From: Phaonia tiefii
Lineage: Eukaryota > Arthropoda > Insecta > Diptera > Muscidae
Reading direction: 5' to 3'
DNA: 64,000 nucleotides
NCBI GenBank assembly: GCA_963931995.1
Contig: OZ008368.1
Span: 125,223,024-125,287,023, forward strand
In this document: positions 1-11,857 of the stretch, one piece after another
How the letters are laid out: the number at the start of each line of letters is the position of its first letter
Numbering within the stretch: the stretch's first letter is position 1
Made by a program: the position numbers and the translations under genes
Notes under the pieces: generated by a model
The model's database searches: none
The model's input: the letters and a program-made list of their open reading frames with translations, nothing else
Told to the model about the DNA's origin: nothing

Positions 1-227
1 AATCCGGTCGCTCGAAATTATGTTTAGAACTACGATATGGTTTCTTCGGCAAAATTTCTCCAAATGACCCATAGAACAAGAATCGCGATGAGTCTTTTTA
101 CATTTTTTCGGCCCCCTACAATTCGACCCGGCCTAATGTACCTTTATTCTTTTTTATTAAGAGTATTATATTGAATTTGTGTATTATAATGACCCAATGT
201 AAATTAGTATAAAATTATAAAAAGTTA
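1..227. other. AT-rich non-coding sequence
   Basis: I see no gene, RNA or clear repeat boundary here. A phrase containing cggcccccta near 110 faintly resembles the ends of the inverted-repeat element that follows, but there is no paired copy in the window. Confidence 0.4.
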
Positions 228-1080
228 AACAACACTGTGACACAAATGAAAGGAATTTGTTTCGGGCCTCAACCAAACCAAAAAATTGTGAAAGTACTTG
301 GACGTGGTATCATAAAACCCCGCTCGGTTTTGCCCCTATACGTAACAATTTTTTTTATAGGCCCAAGAAAATTTTGGAGTTGATGATGATGTATTTGGCA
401 ATTTTGTCAAAAGCCTTAAGTCGTACAACTTTGGAGAACGTTATAGAGTTAATATTTCTGAATTGGTACGTACAATCATTTTGGAACCCAAAATGTAATT
501 TTTGTTCATTAGTGTGTTTGAGAATATTGTTAATATACTTCAACTTTGTAGAAGATATAAATGTGTAATTTGTTTAATATTGAATACATATAGGTGAATA
601 TTTCAAGAATATGGTTAAACGCAGCATTTCTACACCAATTATGGAGCTCTAAATATAATTTTTGTTGATTAGTGTATTTAGAAAAGTTATCAAGAAATTT
701 ATAAGCTACAATTCTTTTGAAGACACCTACCGCAATTTATTTACCGTTAGGCAAAAAATGTCAAAACATATAAAATATGTGCAATTTTTCATGACGTTTC
801 GTGAAATAACAGTGCATTTTTCCTTAGAAATACATTAGAGGGAATTGTGGAACAGGAAAATAGCTACAATATTGTCAAGGTTGTAATCCAATATTTCAGC
901 TGTTTAGGATTTATTGAAATAAAATCTGAAATAGGGCCCTGACCCACCTCCAAAATTTTCTTCGGCCTATAAAAAAAATTGTTACGTATAGAAGCAAAAC
1001 AGTCCAAGTACTTTCATATTTTTTTGGTTAGGTTGAGGCCCGAGACTCACTGTTGCACAGTGTAATTGTATTTCCATGAA
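228..1080. repeat. MITE-like element with long inverted repeats
   Basis: The left arm (about 228-386) and the right arm (about 945-1075) are inverted copies. Both carry the blocks cgggcctcaacc, gaaagtacttggac, tacgtaacaattttttttata and gaaaattttggag in matching order. The spacer of about 560 bp has no coding potential. Short open frames here simply read across the arms. No transposase and no clean target duplication is visible, so the superfamily is unknown. The shape fits a non-autonomous DNA transposon. Confidence 0.65.
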
Positions 1081-1311
1081 AGTACTTAGTTTTTTACCAC
1101 AAGCCACTAATTGATTTTCAATTCCTTTTGTTGGACAATACACCTGAAAGCGTACATGTATAAGTATATGATAATATTTTTGGGCAAAAATGGTTTATTA
1201 ATATTTCTTATTTTAAAGATATTCACTAGTAATTACCAAAAATTTTGCTATTTGCCCAAATGACGCACAATTACTATAACGTCTCTGTATTTGTAAATGA
1301 CGCTCACATTA

Positions 1312-1803
1312 GGTTTGTTTCTTTACTTTACCGCGGGAACCCAAACGCGTTTCTTTACTCACCAATTGGGCAAATGAGAGCGATTTTTTGTTTCTCTTAA
1401 CGTCAAAATGCGTTTCTCTTTTTACCGAACTTACCCAGACATTTTCTTCGGGTAAGTTTGCGGAAAGTGTCAAACAATCAGCTGTTCGAAACGTCAACAT
1501 AACAACATGTATTATTTGTGAAAAAATAACACAAGTGAAAAAAATTATTGAATTTACAATTTAATTAACTTGAAAAGTGATTGCTTTGAGAGTGCTTATT
1601 TAAAGAAGATGGGAAGTGTGCAAATGAACAGTGAAAATGAACATGATATGCAAGATTTGTTGTCAAGCATATGTTTTGTGTTTTGACATTTGGTTTCGGG
1701 CTAGAAAATCGGTTTTTTGCGTTTCTTTACTTTTGGGTAATGTTGAGTATTTGAGAGAATTTAGCTCTTACTCTCTTTTACCCAAAAAGTAAAGAAACAA
1801 AGC
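1312..1803. repeat. inverted-repeat element of ~490 bp
   Basis: The left end reads tttgtttctttactttaccg and the right end reads aaaaagtaaagaaacaaagc, which are inverted copies over about 17 bp. The phrase gcgtttcttta recurs inside at both ends. No coding capacity or definite target duplication is seen. It could be a decayed MITE, and the precise ends are uncertain. Confidence 0.4.
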
Positions 1804-2068
1804 TATTATGTTATTTAATATTTGCATCAATTTGAATAAATAGATTAGTTAAAAAGTTACTACAATTTGTCGCTGATTTCACCTACGACAATTGGTTCAG
1901 TGTGACCACACATTCCGTAAGTAAACAGCTGTTTGTAAATTCTACATCTACATCAGTGTTGCCAGAAGCTGTAAAAAACATGCAAAAAAAGTGCAATTTG
2001 CTAAAAAAAAAGTGCTAAAACTGAAACAATTAAAAATTGTAGTACTGCGGCACTTTACGGCCTATATT

Positions 2069-5000
2069 CAGTGATGCTTTCCTGGGGGTTCGCGCGAACC
2101 CCCTGATGTGAATGCTAGGGTTCGTGCAAACCCCTGTTAATCAGAAAAAAATACTTTCACTTTTTATTATTATCGGTGATGTTCTACCACTCTTTCGATT
2201 TTTAACTGTTTCTTTCGAATATCTATCAAATTTCGCCATTTATGGCGCCAATATTCAAAAATCATCGGTAAATTTTCTATATCGATAAAAGCGATCTCTA
2301 CGAAGACGGAGGCATCATTTTTTGGTAAGTTCGATTTTACACGTGCAACTTTTTTATTGCAATACTGCTGACGTCCTCTATGATTCTCTTTTGGTGTTTC
2401 AAAAAGCTTTTACACGTTCAACTGTTCCGCATTTGAGTTGCAGAAAATTGTTGTTGTTGGTTGCTTTAAATATTTGCCGTACTCGTATTTCGTTTTGATT
2501 TCTTATACGCAAATTTTTAACACACTACACAAAACGAAATTTGCCCAAACAAACTTGCTCTGTGTGAACATGAGACCAAGTTCAAAGGAGAATAGCCAAA
2601 AACTTGAGCAAGCACGATTGCCCTGTGTGAACCGGGACATATACGTATGGCAGAAAAGTAAAGTACAGTTAGAAATAAGTGTGGAGTACATTCTTACTTG
2701 CTTTAACAAATGTATGTGGAACTAGCCTTCATTCTTCATTTATCTCTCTGACGCATGCATACTGAAATTGTTGTGATTGTGAAATAAATAAGTGAAAATA
2801 AAGAAAATCGGTTTACAACATTTGTTTTTTAAAGAAATAGAAAATATTTTGGCAAAAAATTGTTTGTTGTGAAAATAAAGTAAAAAACCAAAAACATAAA
2901 AGGTAATTCACGAAAAGTTGTGATCATTTTAAGTTGAGAACGTTTATTTATACATTTATTTAGTTTAATTCCATTTATTTATCTTTTGTAAATCTTTTGT
3001 TCTAAAAATGAGAGTTGTAATACTAACAAAAATTTTGGAATGCATGGAACCGGCCTAACCTGCAAACTTCTTGTGCAGAGGTCAATACGGTGAAGTCTCC
3101 TCCTTGGCCTCGAACCAGCCACTCTCAAGTGATTTCGTGGTTAAAGAGTTTATTATATACTATTTTTAAAAAAATAAAGAAGAATATTTAAAAAAATTGC
3201 ATAAGGTGGTAAGTTCATTTTACATATTTCATATTTTACCTTACATAATTTATTTTTTATCCCTACTTCATTTTTCGAAGATGAAGAGACAAAATACGTT
3301 AACAACATATTTCTCAAAAAAAATAAGAGCGGAAACATCAGTAACTGATGAAAGCAGCTCGTCCATACCAACGGTAGAAGCAGGTTCATCTTCATCAGCA
3401 TCGCAGGAACAAGCATTAGAGGTTGCGAGTCTCCAAAATAACGCCACTAACAATTTACCAAACTATTGGAATGAGACACAGTTGACGGAGTTTAAAATGA
3501 AATATGCTGGCCTCTTTGTCAGTAATCAGAAATTGGGATGCGAGTATTGTTTAAAAATGGAATCAAAATTAATATCTAATGAATGGAAACAATGTACTGT
3601 TACGCCATCGGGGCAAAACAAGAAAGTGCAACAAGCATCTTTAAGGAAAAAAAATGAAAAAACATTTTGAATCACACGCACACATGCTAGCCGTTGAACA
3701 TAACCCTTGAAAAGCGAACTTTTACATCATGTATCGATAAGATGAACGAGAAATTTATTAATTCTACTGCAAAAGTCTTCAACACTGTTTACAGCCTAGC
3801 GAAAAGAAACCGTCCGTTTTCTGACCTGGAAAGTGAAATTGAACTTCAAGTAAAAAACGGTTTGGACATGGGAATTGGACTTCATTCTCGACATAGTGCA
3901 AGTAACATAGTAGAGCATATTGCGAAAGAAACTAAAAAAGAATTGTTTAGTTCAGTTATTGAAAGGAATTTAAAAATTTGCACTATTATTGATGAAGCTT
4001 TCACCATCTCCAATAAGTCAACGCTAATAGTTTTTATTAAAGTGGAATCTTCTTCAGCAGAATCTTCTGAAATATCCCCAATAATATTCGTTGATATTGT
4101 GGAACTTGAAGCACAAGATGCGCAAAATATTTTCCAAAGTTTATTGAGTGTGATGCTTGGTGTTGGATTTAATACAAATTATTTAAAACAGAATTTAATA
4201 GGATTCTGTTCTGACGGTGCTAGCGTAATGCTCGGTTGTAAATCTGGAGTCAGCTTACGAATGAAAGAAGTTTTTCCAAATATTATTATTTGGCATTGTC
4301 TCAACCACCGTCTCCAACTTGTTTTAGATGATTCCATAAAAGACATCAAGCAAGTAAATCATTTTAAAGTTTTCATGGACAAACTATATAGTATTTTTCA
4401 CCAATCTAATAAAAACCAAAAAGAATTAGATAATATTTCCCAAGGGCTTACTTTGGAAATAATTAAAATTGGAAGAGTTTTAGGACCACGATGGGCTGCG
4501 TACAGTCTTAGAGCTGTTCTTGCTGTATGGCGAAGCTACCCTGCTTGGTATAAGTTATTTTCTTGTAACTCTAACCAAAAGTTTTCTGGAATGGCAAAAC
4601 GATTGCAAAACAAATATTTCCTAGCGGATTTAGCTCTAATGATTGACATTCTTCAGGAGTGCTCTTTACTACCCAATGCCCTTCAAGCTAGAAATATAAA
4701 TATTTGCAGAGGAGAACAACTGATCAAAAGAACAATTAATGCTTTTGAAATTCTCAAACATCGTCGCGGTAATTACGAAAAAAAAGTCGATGAAGTTATA
4801 AACTCTGAAGCATTCAAAAATATTACCTTCGTAGAAAGTAAGATTTATGGAAACCTTCCCAGAGATTCTCTTATTGACAGCATCATAAAAAATTTGAAAT
4901 TAAGATTGATTGGTTTCTCTCAAGAAGAATTGAATAGTAACAAAAAAAATATTGATAATAGCAAAATTTATGAGTTAGCCAATTTGTTAGAGCCAAACAC

Positions 5001-6033
5001 TTGGAAAATTTAAGATATTGTAGTTCCGTGGTTAGAGGCCGAAGAGAATTTTGATGAATTTCGAAAAGTTTTCAATTTTGACATCGATAAGAATGATTTT
5101 CGTAATTATTTACAAAATATAATAAGCAATGGTCATCAGGAAATTAATAAAATTCCAGAAAACATTCAAAAGGCAAAAAATATTATTAATACGATAGCTG
5201 TTAGTAGTGCTGAGGCAGAACGAGGATTTTCATTGATGAATATCATAATGACAGATAAAAGAGCCAGATTAACTGTACAGAACATATCAAATCTGATGAC
5301 TTTAAATTTAATTGGTCGCCCATTGAAAACTTGGAACGCAGTTCCCTATGTAACAAGTTGGTTGAGGAACCATAACTCGGCAGATGACACCAGGGTGAGA
5401 AAATCTAAACCGTCAGAATATAGTGAAAACCAAGAAGCTATTTGGAAATTTTTTAAATGAGTTAGTTACTTTTCAATAATATGTATTACTGTATGAAATT
5501 TTAGTTTGTGAAAATCATTATTTTTTTTCAATTGGTTAACAAAATAAATGTGGATATAAATGATAAATTGCTTTTTTTCTGATAGTCTAATATTATTCAG
5601 CTAGTGTGCTACTCTGCCAAAAAATATTTCAATGGGAATATTTTTATGATGAGGTTCTTTTCATAATCCGGTTCTAGATCAAAAATTTTTTCTATTTAAA
5701 ATGAATTAAATAAATAAAACAATTATCAGCAAAACTTGTGAAATGCATTTGCTTCGGTGGAGTATAGGGGACTTGTGAAATTGCTTTTGTTGTCGGAGGG
5801 TACTCGTGGCAGAAATTTTCGCTTATTTTATGTAAGAACCGCTTTTCATTCGGTTGAGATTTGGCTCCACATATAATGGCGATAATGTTCTGGAGTGCTT
5901 GTGGACAAAGGGTGCTGATGAAATGCTGTGGTGAGCATTGAAACAACCGGGAATATTAATATTTAAAAAAAATGTTAGAAAATATTAACTGCGAATGCGA
6001 ACCCCCTGGTAAAATTTTGGGAAAGCATCACTG
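2069..6033 (+). mobile_element. hAT-superfamily DNA transposon, ~3.97 kb, with target duplication
   Basis: The element begins CAGTGATGCTTTCC at 2069 and ends with the inverted form at 6033, and both ends carry a nearby gggggttcgc block. It is flanked by a perfect 8-bp direct repeat, cctatatt (2061-2068 and 6034-6041). An 8-bp duplication and CAGTG-type ends are hallmarks of hAT elements. The left subterminal region contains the palindrome gggttcgcgcgaaccc. Inside is one transposase gene broken by a frameshift and a stop, so the copy is not autonomous, although its ends look intact. About 1.2 kb of non-coding sequence precedes the gene and about 570 bp follows it. Confidence 0.92.
3281..5460 (+). 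pseudogene. hAT transposase (KIAA1586/ZBED-like), broken
   Basis: This encodes a cut-and-paste transposase of the hAT group that includes vertebrate KIAA1586-like proteins. The ATG at 3281 starts MKRQNTLTTYFSKK. A Cys-x2-Cys pair (GCEYCLKM) suggests a decayed BED-type zinc finger. The frame shifts near 3660-3690, where the continuing frame also has a TAG at 3688, then runs to an in-frame TAA at 5011-5013 and on to 5460. The core has an acidic DEAFTISNKSTL block and a CSDGASVMLG block typical of hAT RNase H folds. The end carries SAEAERGFSLMN, the hAT dimerisation signature. About 725 residues in all is the usual family size. It lies centrally between the terminal repeats at 2069 and 6033, so it is the element's own gene. 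The damage makes function unlikely. Confidence 0.88.
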
Positions 6034-6295
6034 CCTATATTCGATAAAAAAAAACACTATTTCGTAAACCATACATATTCGAACACCCTCACCCAAAGGG
6101 ATGGGGTATATATCATTTGATACGTAAAAAATTATAACGCATAGAATAAGTTTTGGGACTTTTGAGCCGTGCCCGTCTGTATGTATAACTGGCTGGTCAA
6201 CAGGGTAACTGGCGCAAGCCTTAAACAACCACAATGAAATTTTGGCATTGCCTATTATTTAACCAAACTTAGTTTGGGATTGAAAAATGGGTGTT

Positions 6296-7140
6296 CTAAT
6301 CAAGGTTTAAAATTCCTGGCTGATTTTCATTGCTAAACTGATTTACTGACTGTGACTGCGAAAATGATCCAAACAAACTGACATGAAACCGCACACACAC
6401 AAAATGATTTTGTCTGCGCCTTGGTTTGGAGGGGGCAATCGACGTCGTTGTCCAAATTATGATCGATTGTCTCATCGCCCTTGGATATCTCAGATACCAG
6501 TAGCGCGGGGAATTGATCTCTCCATATTCCCAACATGCTCTGCACATCTGCAATGAGATTTTCGTAATTGTCTTTACAGAAAGGGGCTTTTGACTTTTTG
6601 GTAGAAATTTCGGGCTTTGTTCTTCCTTCTGTGTCTCAATTTGCCACAGTCTTCATCGTATCAAGGTTTGTTGCGAAGCTGTTTTTTAAAACTAACTACG
6701 GTTGTTGCGGCAGTTTTTTTAGAGTCAGATATGGATTTCCACTGCGTTTCAGGATCGTCATCGAGAGGGGTAGGTTCTGTGCCAAAAGTTACGAGAGTTT
6801 CCTGGAGTAGGCTCTGGCTACATCTGGTAATTGCAGCTTTCCGATGTCTAGCTTTCTCTGCGTCCGGTTTCGTACAATTTTCGAGCTGTTTAATCTTGTG
6901 CGAACCTTTTCTGCTACCAGGTAGTGATCAGAATCGCTGTTAGCTCCTTTGATCACTCGTACGTCCATTACACTATATGAGTGCCTACCATCAATTACCA
7001 CGGGATCTATTTGGTTCTTCGGTCTTTGATCAGGGGATACCCAAGTAGCCTTGTCTTTATGCTGGAATCTTGTACCACTAACGACCATGTTTTTGCCGCG
7101 GCAAAGTCAATCTGTCTCATACCGTTGTCCAAACTATCAG
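6296..7140 (-). pseudogene. RTE-clade LINE remnant (endonuclease domain and linker)
   Basis: On the minus strand, 7140-6789 encodes the end of an apurinic-type endonuclease domain of an RTE-like non-LTR retrotransposon. Visible motifs are IDFAAAKNMVVSG, ATWVSPDQR, NQIDPVVIDGRHS and DSDHYLVAEK. The SDH triplet is the conserved C-terminal endonuclease motif. Downstream (6545-6333) a shifted frame reads VQSMLGIWRDQFPALL, which matches the linker before reverse transcriptase in these elements. Reverse transcriptase itself is missing. Fly annotation often mislabels such fragments as craniofacial development protein 2. The same family occurs in both palindrome arms. It is non-functional. Confidence 0.8.
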
Positions 7141-7592
7141 CATGTGGACTGAAATTGATTAATCAACAAATTTGTACTTACTCGAGAAAAAAGCTGGACG
7201 ATTAACAAAGTTAACCTTTTCAATGAAAGCTGTTTCCGTTTTTTAAACTTATTAACGGTTGAACTTGGGGGGTTTCTAAGGCACAGCTGACCGAACATGT
7301 ACTGGGGAAATGATGTAGAATGAGAGACCAAAGAAGGCAGACAGATTACAGACCATGCAGCACACTAAGTTTAAAAGCGTTTGATTGATACCAATCACAC
7401 AACTAAATTATGTTTGCATACCTTTTATTTCTGGCCGTATTATGCCAACCAAATAGTAAATTACCAAAGCTGGTCGAACTCGATGAAATGGCCAACTACC
7501 TCGTCGTCATGAAGAGAGTAATGGAGGCTCGTTAGTTAAGGCGACCAACTTTATAAAACAAATCAATGCGGGACGTGGCGGACCACATACCC
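7141..7592. other. no recognised feature
   Basis: This stretch between the RTE remnant and the second hAT pseudogene has short frames only and no motif I recognise. Part may be eroded RTE or hAT sequence. Confidence 0.3.
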
Positions 7593-8099
7593 CTATCCAT
7601 AAGAGGACTGCGGTAGCTTACTTAAATAGGAAACAATATTTTTCGCATGAGTGAAACTTTTTTTTACTAATTCTGGGTGTTGGTTAAGAATTTCATAAAA
7701 GTTTTCAAAACTGCCCATATTAAATTTTAAAATAAACATAGCACGCAACGTTTCAACTTTAAGTGATGATTTTTCCGATGCCCATAATGCATTCATCAAC
7801 GAAAATACCCGTTCTGTAGGAGCGTTCGTTCATGGGAAACAAAGAAGGTACTGGACGACGACCAGGCAATTCTGAAATGGTATTGGTATTCCCTTATCTT
7901 TAAAATTTTTGAACCATCTCTATCCATCATTGTTCTGTAGTGTTCTTCATCTCCTCCCACCTCTTAAGGGGATCGTTGTTCACGTAATTTGCCGCGTAAC
8001 TTACTTCGTCGAACAAATTATCTTCTTTTTAAATTTTGTTTCAATTGAATCCAAATTGAATCCAAAAAATTCATTGTATTGATGTAAATACTTTTGCAA

Positions 8100-8778
8100 A
8101 TACTGACCTCGTTTCTGTAGTTCTCGAATCGAAAAAGTTTTCACATGAAACATGTGAACTGAAACAAAAACGCTACGAATCGGTACAAAAAATCGCTTCT
8201 CACATGTGACTGTTTCTACAATATTTTTTTTTGCGAAAACTTTCTGTGACGTACTGCTCTTTCCATGCTTATTGGACAAATGCGAGAAAAACTGTTTCTA
8301 AAAAGTAGGGAGTCGAAAAATTTAAAATTTTAAACGTCAAAAATACTCACAAATTAAAATGGTGCGAGATTTGTTTTTTTATTCCCTGTTAAACTATTTT
8401 TTCGGCCACTTTATATATTGAGCAATTTTAAGCGGCTCGCCATACAAAGTCGTCGAAAACTTAGTTTAGCAGGAATTAAAAAACAAGCTTAATTTGAGCA
8501 TTCCCTGCTAAACTAATATTTCGACAACTTTATATGGGGAGCTAAGCGATTATAAGCGGTTTGTTGTTCTTTTTCGCACTAGCTTATTTTGTTTGTTTAT
8601 ATTTTTTACTACGTGACAGCTTTCCTGGAATATTCCAATAAAAACGTAATCAGTGTTGCCTCTTTTCGCATTGATATACAGAAACACTTTTTACTCACAA
8701 ATCGAGAAACGATGGAATTTTTTGTTTCATGCTTAATGTGAAAACTTTTTCGATTCGAGAACTGCAGAAACGAGGTAC
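8100..8778. mobile_element. MITE inserted in the second hAT
   Basis: The left end (about 8106-8146) contains ctcgtttctgtagttctcg followed by aatcgaaaaagttttcacat. The right end (about 8738-8776) is its inverted copy with few mismatches. The insertion splits the hAT reading frame between its helical part and its C-terminal part. The flanks tactga and tactgg may be the target duplication. There is no transposase. Copies of the small foldback repeat lie inside it (8372-8565). Confidence 0.65.
8372..8565. repeat. small foldback MITE, one copy plus a partial second
   Basis: The block tttttttattccctgttaaa at 8372 is matched by the inverted tttagcaggaattaaaaaac ending about 8484. A second, partial copy starts at about 8498 with attccctgctaaac and shares the ggggagctaagcg phrase. 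The same foldback unit of about 126 bp occurs at 44572-44697 and, mirrored, at 52556-52681. It is non-coding, and its ends pair over nearly their whole length. Confidence 0.6.
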
Positions 8779-9202
8779 TGGATTCAGTTACGGAAAAGTT
8801 ACGGACATGGCCCATAAAATAATTTCTGTCGATTTGACCATTCTCCACAAGATTCGTTAGCTCGTTTCGTATTGAAAGAGGAATATAATAATTTTCTAAG
8901 CGGTTTGTGTATTTGTTTTGCAAATCAACAAACAGCTGTGACACTTCTGTGAAGCTTATTTTGTCACCTTCCATCATTTTTATGGAACAAATTTTAGCCA
9001 AAGCTCTGAGCATTCATTGGACAAAAAAGACGTGAACAGCAGGGCATTTACCTTGCGATAAAAATTATCATTTCAATGGCGAATACATTTGTAAAAGTCT
9101 CTCAACTGCAGGCGAAAGTGCAAGCCATCTTGTTTTACTGTATCCCAATACTCTTTTGTATTGCATTTCTGCTTCTTCGCAAGGGACTTTAAGATTAAGT
9201 AT

Positions 9203-9480
9203 GGTGGTGCAATGGTTAGTGTGCGCGGCTCTTGTACATGAGATCCTGGGTTCGAACCCTGCTCTGACCACCTTCAAATTTCTTTCGGCGGCGGTCACCT
9301 CGCATAGTGACGGCGACACTATCGAGTATATACCCATGAAAAAGCTTTCAAAATACCGTTCGGAATCGGTGTAAAATTGTAGGTCCCAATCAGTGAGTGA
9401 AAACTGGAAAGCGCACAGCTCAGTGGTTGTGAGAAGTTCTCCCCGGTCTCTTCATGGGATGTAATGGGAAACCATTTATT
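9203..9480 (+). mobile_element. tRNA-derived SINE, full-length copy
   Basis: The 5' part folds like a tRNA. GGTGGT (9203) pairs with ACCACC (about 9266-9271). The A-box region reads gcaatggttagtg and the B-box is ggttcgaaccc (9249-9259), together an internal RNA polymerase III promoter. A non-tRNA body follows, with the phrases cgacactatcgagta and taccgttcggaatcggtg. It ends in an AT-rich tail after gggatgtaatgggaaacca. Other copies are at 27690-27840, 40678-40909 (minus) and 56345-56436. It sits inside the hAT pseudogene, whose frame resumes on each side. I did not find a clear target duplication here. Confidence 0.85.
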
Positions 9481-10382
9481 TTATTTCATATATAAAAGTA
9501 CGAATAAATCTTCGTAACTATATGTTCTTCGGCAACTGGTAACAAATCTGCTGGTGTTTGAATGGCGTTGTGTGCTGCGCAGCCTATATCAACTATTTGT
9601 CTTCCTTAGCCCTCTTCAAGTTTTCTGAGAACGTTACATTGACCTACACGGTGAACCCCACCAAAGAATTTCCATTAAGGAATCTTATATAATAACTGCG
9701 GCTTCTCCAGGTAAATTCACAAGATCTAATATTTTTACATTAATGCCAGTTGTAGGGTGAAAGCACCTTACCAGCGTTGGAAATATTTTGATGTCTTTAT
9801 GGTTCGGATCATCTGTGTAGATACAGATAAATAGCACATTATTAAGTTCTGCCTTCAGAATATCTGAAGAATACGACGCAATCACATTCTTTGCAATAGC
9901 TTCGCACTTTGTTCTCCCGCAGCAAAACTTTTTGAATTAATTTGGAAGTGCATTCCATCGATCGAAAACTTTGACTGTGACTTATCGTATGGAAAGCCCA
10001 CAAACCTTCAGCTTTTGTCAGCTCTGATTCTTTGTCGCCGTATTTTTCTTGACGGAAGTAAGAAGTCAATGACGACGAAATTTAAAATAATAGGGTAATA
10101 TTTAAAAAGAAAGATTACTCATATGTAAATGCAAAATATATTATTAAAATTCAGCCCCAAATAAGTAAGGAACATGCATATTTGTAAATTTCATAGGTAA
10201 CAATTAATTTATAATTAGATGTAATTTATAAAATAATCTCGGATTTGACTTTGAGTCATTATTTTTAGTTTGAATTAGATACTGTAGTTGCTAGGAAAAT
10301 AAAGTCTTTTAGAACACAAACTGGCTGAAACGCATCTTTAAACGTAGTTGCTTAAAGTTTCATTAACCTCCATATCAATCTC

Positions 10383-11560
10383 CTAATTTCCTTCGACGAG
10401 TGCAGCCCCAATAACCTGTTCAATTATATCGCAACAGGTCACATTTTGATCAATGTCAATAAGACCTTCTATTTCATCTACGATTGTATTTAAAAATACA
10501 TCTTCCCCTACTGCACAGACCATTTCCCGACCACTGACAAAGCCTGCTTTTCCGAAACAGTTTTGAATAGTTTGTGAAGACCATGCCTTTGTAACCATGC
10601 TTCCAACAAATCAATTTTTTGCTAAATCTTCTAATGAACATTCGAGGTGCAACAGTTGTTTTGAAATTATCATTTTTCAGTAGTTACATTTAAATGTTCA
10701 GATTACGCCTTGATTTAATGACTAAATTATCGATGTTGCATTTGGAGGTAAAAATTAAATTTTTTTATTTTTCAAAATAACATCGTCAGTAATTTTATGT
10801 CAACCAAGAGAAGATTGTTTTTATTTTCTTCTCGAACACTAAAACAAGTTCTCTGATTATTTTCGTCCATAAAAAGCTTGCCATCCATGTTTTGTAATTG
10901 GACGAATAATTTTGAAGGCCATTTTTGGCTTTGAAATCTCTGAGATTGGCAAACTTGCCAACATTATAAACATATTTCTTACTCCAAGTTGAGTTTGTAA
11001 AAGAAAGAAGTGTCATCTGCACTATTTGCTAGTGTTCCATCAGGCAGTGCCTGGTAGAAGAGTTTTGATTGGTCTGCATTAAAAATATCTTCAAATAATC
11101 TTCAATACGTGTGGGCAGTATATTCGTACTCCAATTGTTTGCTTAAACAATGTTTGCTTTGTTCTTTTCACTATGAAGTCTCTTAAAATCAATGTTCTCT
11201 CTTTTTCCCATCGCTCTAGCCATCCTGTAGTTGGTACGAACTAAACATTCATCATACCAGCGAACTGTTTAGCCTTTTCCATTAATATGGACCCCGTTAT
11301 AGTAGCCTTCTTTAATATCGTATCCTTAAACCATAGAAGTATAGAATCTCCGACATTTTTATTTGAGCCTCCTGTGATCCGGTTCATTGAAATATTTTTT
11401 AATTTTTTATAGTTCTCACTGTTGCTGGACTGCAACCATAATTTGCTTAGATTTCTTTTCATGGCAAGTTAGACTTAATTTTCTCATAACTTCGAGTTTT
11501 TTTTAGGGACAAATCGTGACAATCGTTTTAAATCTTCTATGAATTGTTAACGTTTTCTCT
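10383..11560 (-). pseudogene. pogo/Tigger-type transposase, decayed
   Basis: On the minus strand this has the order of a Tigger/jerky-like transposase of the Tc1-mariner superfamily. A damaged N-terminal helix-turn-helix starts at 11560 with MSEKTLTIHRRFKTI. A CENP-B-type DNA-binding half follows at 11350-11241 (LWFKDTILKK, then ITGSILMEKAKQFAGMMN). The first catalytic aspartate block is EDIFNADQSKLFYQALPDGT (about 11100-11040). A degraded core has NNLLLVD near 10810, the second catalytic block. The C-terminal part has AWSSQTIQNCFGKAGFV (10590-10540). Several frameshifts and stops are present. A pogo-like terminus lies upstream at 12424. Confidence 0.8.
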
Positions 11561-11857
11561 GACATGATTGGTTGAAAGGAATTATTTAATTGTTTACATT
11601 GATTAAATAAATAATTGCTTAAATAAATAATAAATTGCTTATATAATTTTTTGTCTAAGTAATCACTCTCTTCACAAACAAAATTCAGCTGATTGATTGC
11701 TTTATTGCTTTTATAGACAAATCTTTCATAAAATGTTCTTGAATATTTCGCATTTAAGAAACGGAAAATTTAAACATTTTAACTTTGATATTGTGTAACA
11801 GCGAACGAGACGACAACACTTATATGAATTTTGGGTCAGCCCGAAGTTGTGTGTTCT

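Larger units (their letters stand above)
7593..10069 (-). pseudogene. second hAT transposase, decayed and interrupted
   Basis: Reading 10069 to 7593 on the minus strand gives, in order, the landmarks of a ZBED-like hAT transposase. They are TSYFRQEKYGDKESEL with GLWAFHTISHSQSFRSMECT (10069-9880), HKDIKIFPTLVRCFHP and LDLVNLPGE (9830-9690), IGCAAHNAIQTPADLLP (about 9590), KRVLGYSKTRWLALSPAVERLLQMY (9160-9080), a helical stretch (9013-8790), and a C-terminal dimerisation region with FSLMNALWASEKSSLKVETLR (about 7800). Several frameshifts and stops separate these pieces. A SINE (9203-9480) and a MITE (about 8100-8778) are inserted in it. The N-terminal BED finger is not visible upstream of 10069. 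No element ends were identified. It differs from the hAT at 2069-6033. Confidence 0.82.

Noticed and set aside
257..568. 103-codon open frame near the start
   Set aside because: It lies over the arm and spacer of an inverted-repeat element, with no recognisable domain.
3281..5460. Domesticated host gene of the KIAA1586 type
   Set aside because: It sits between intact hAT ends with a target duplication and contains a frameshift and stops.
9203..9275. Functional tRNA gene
   Set aside because: It has A and B boxes and a pairing acceptor stem, but it is the head of a repeated element with a shared body and tail, so it is a SINE.
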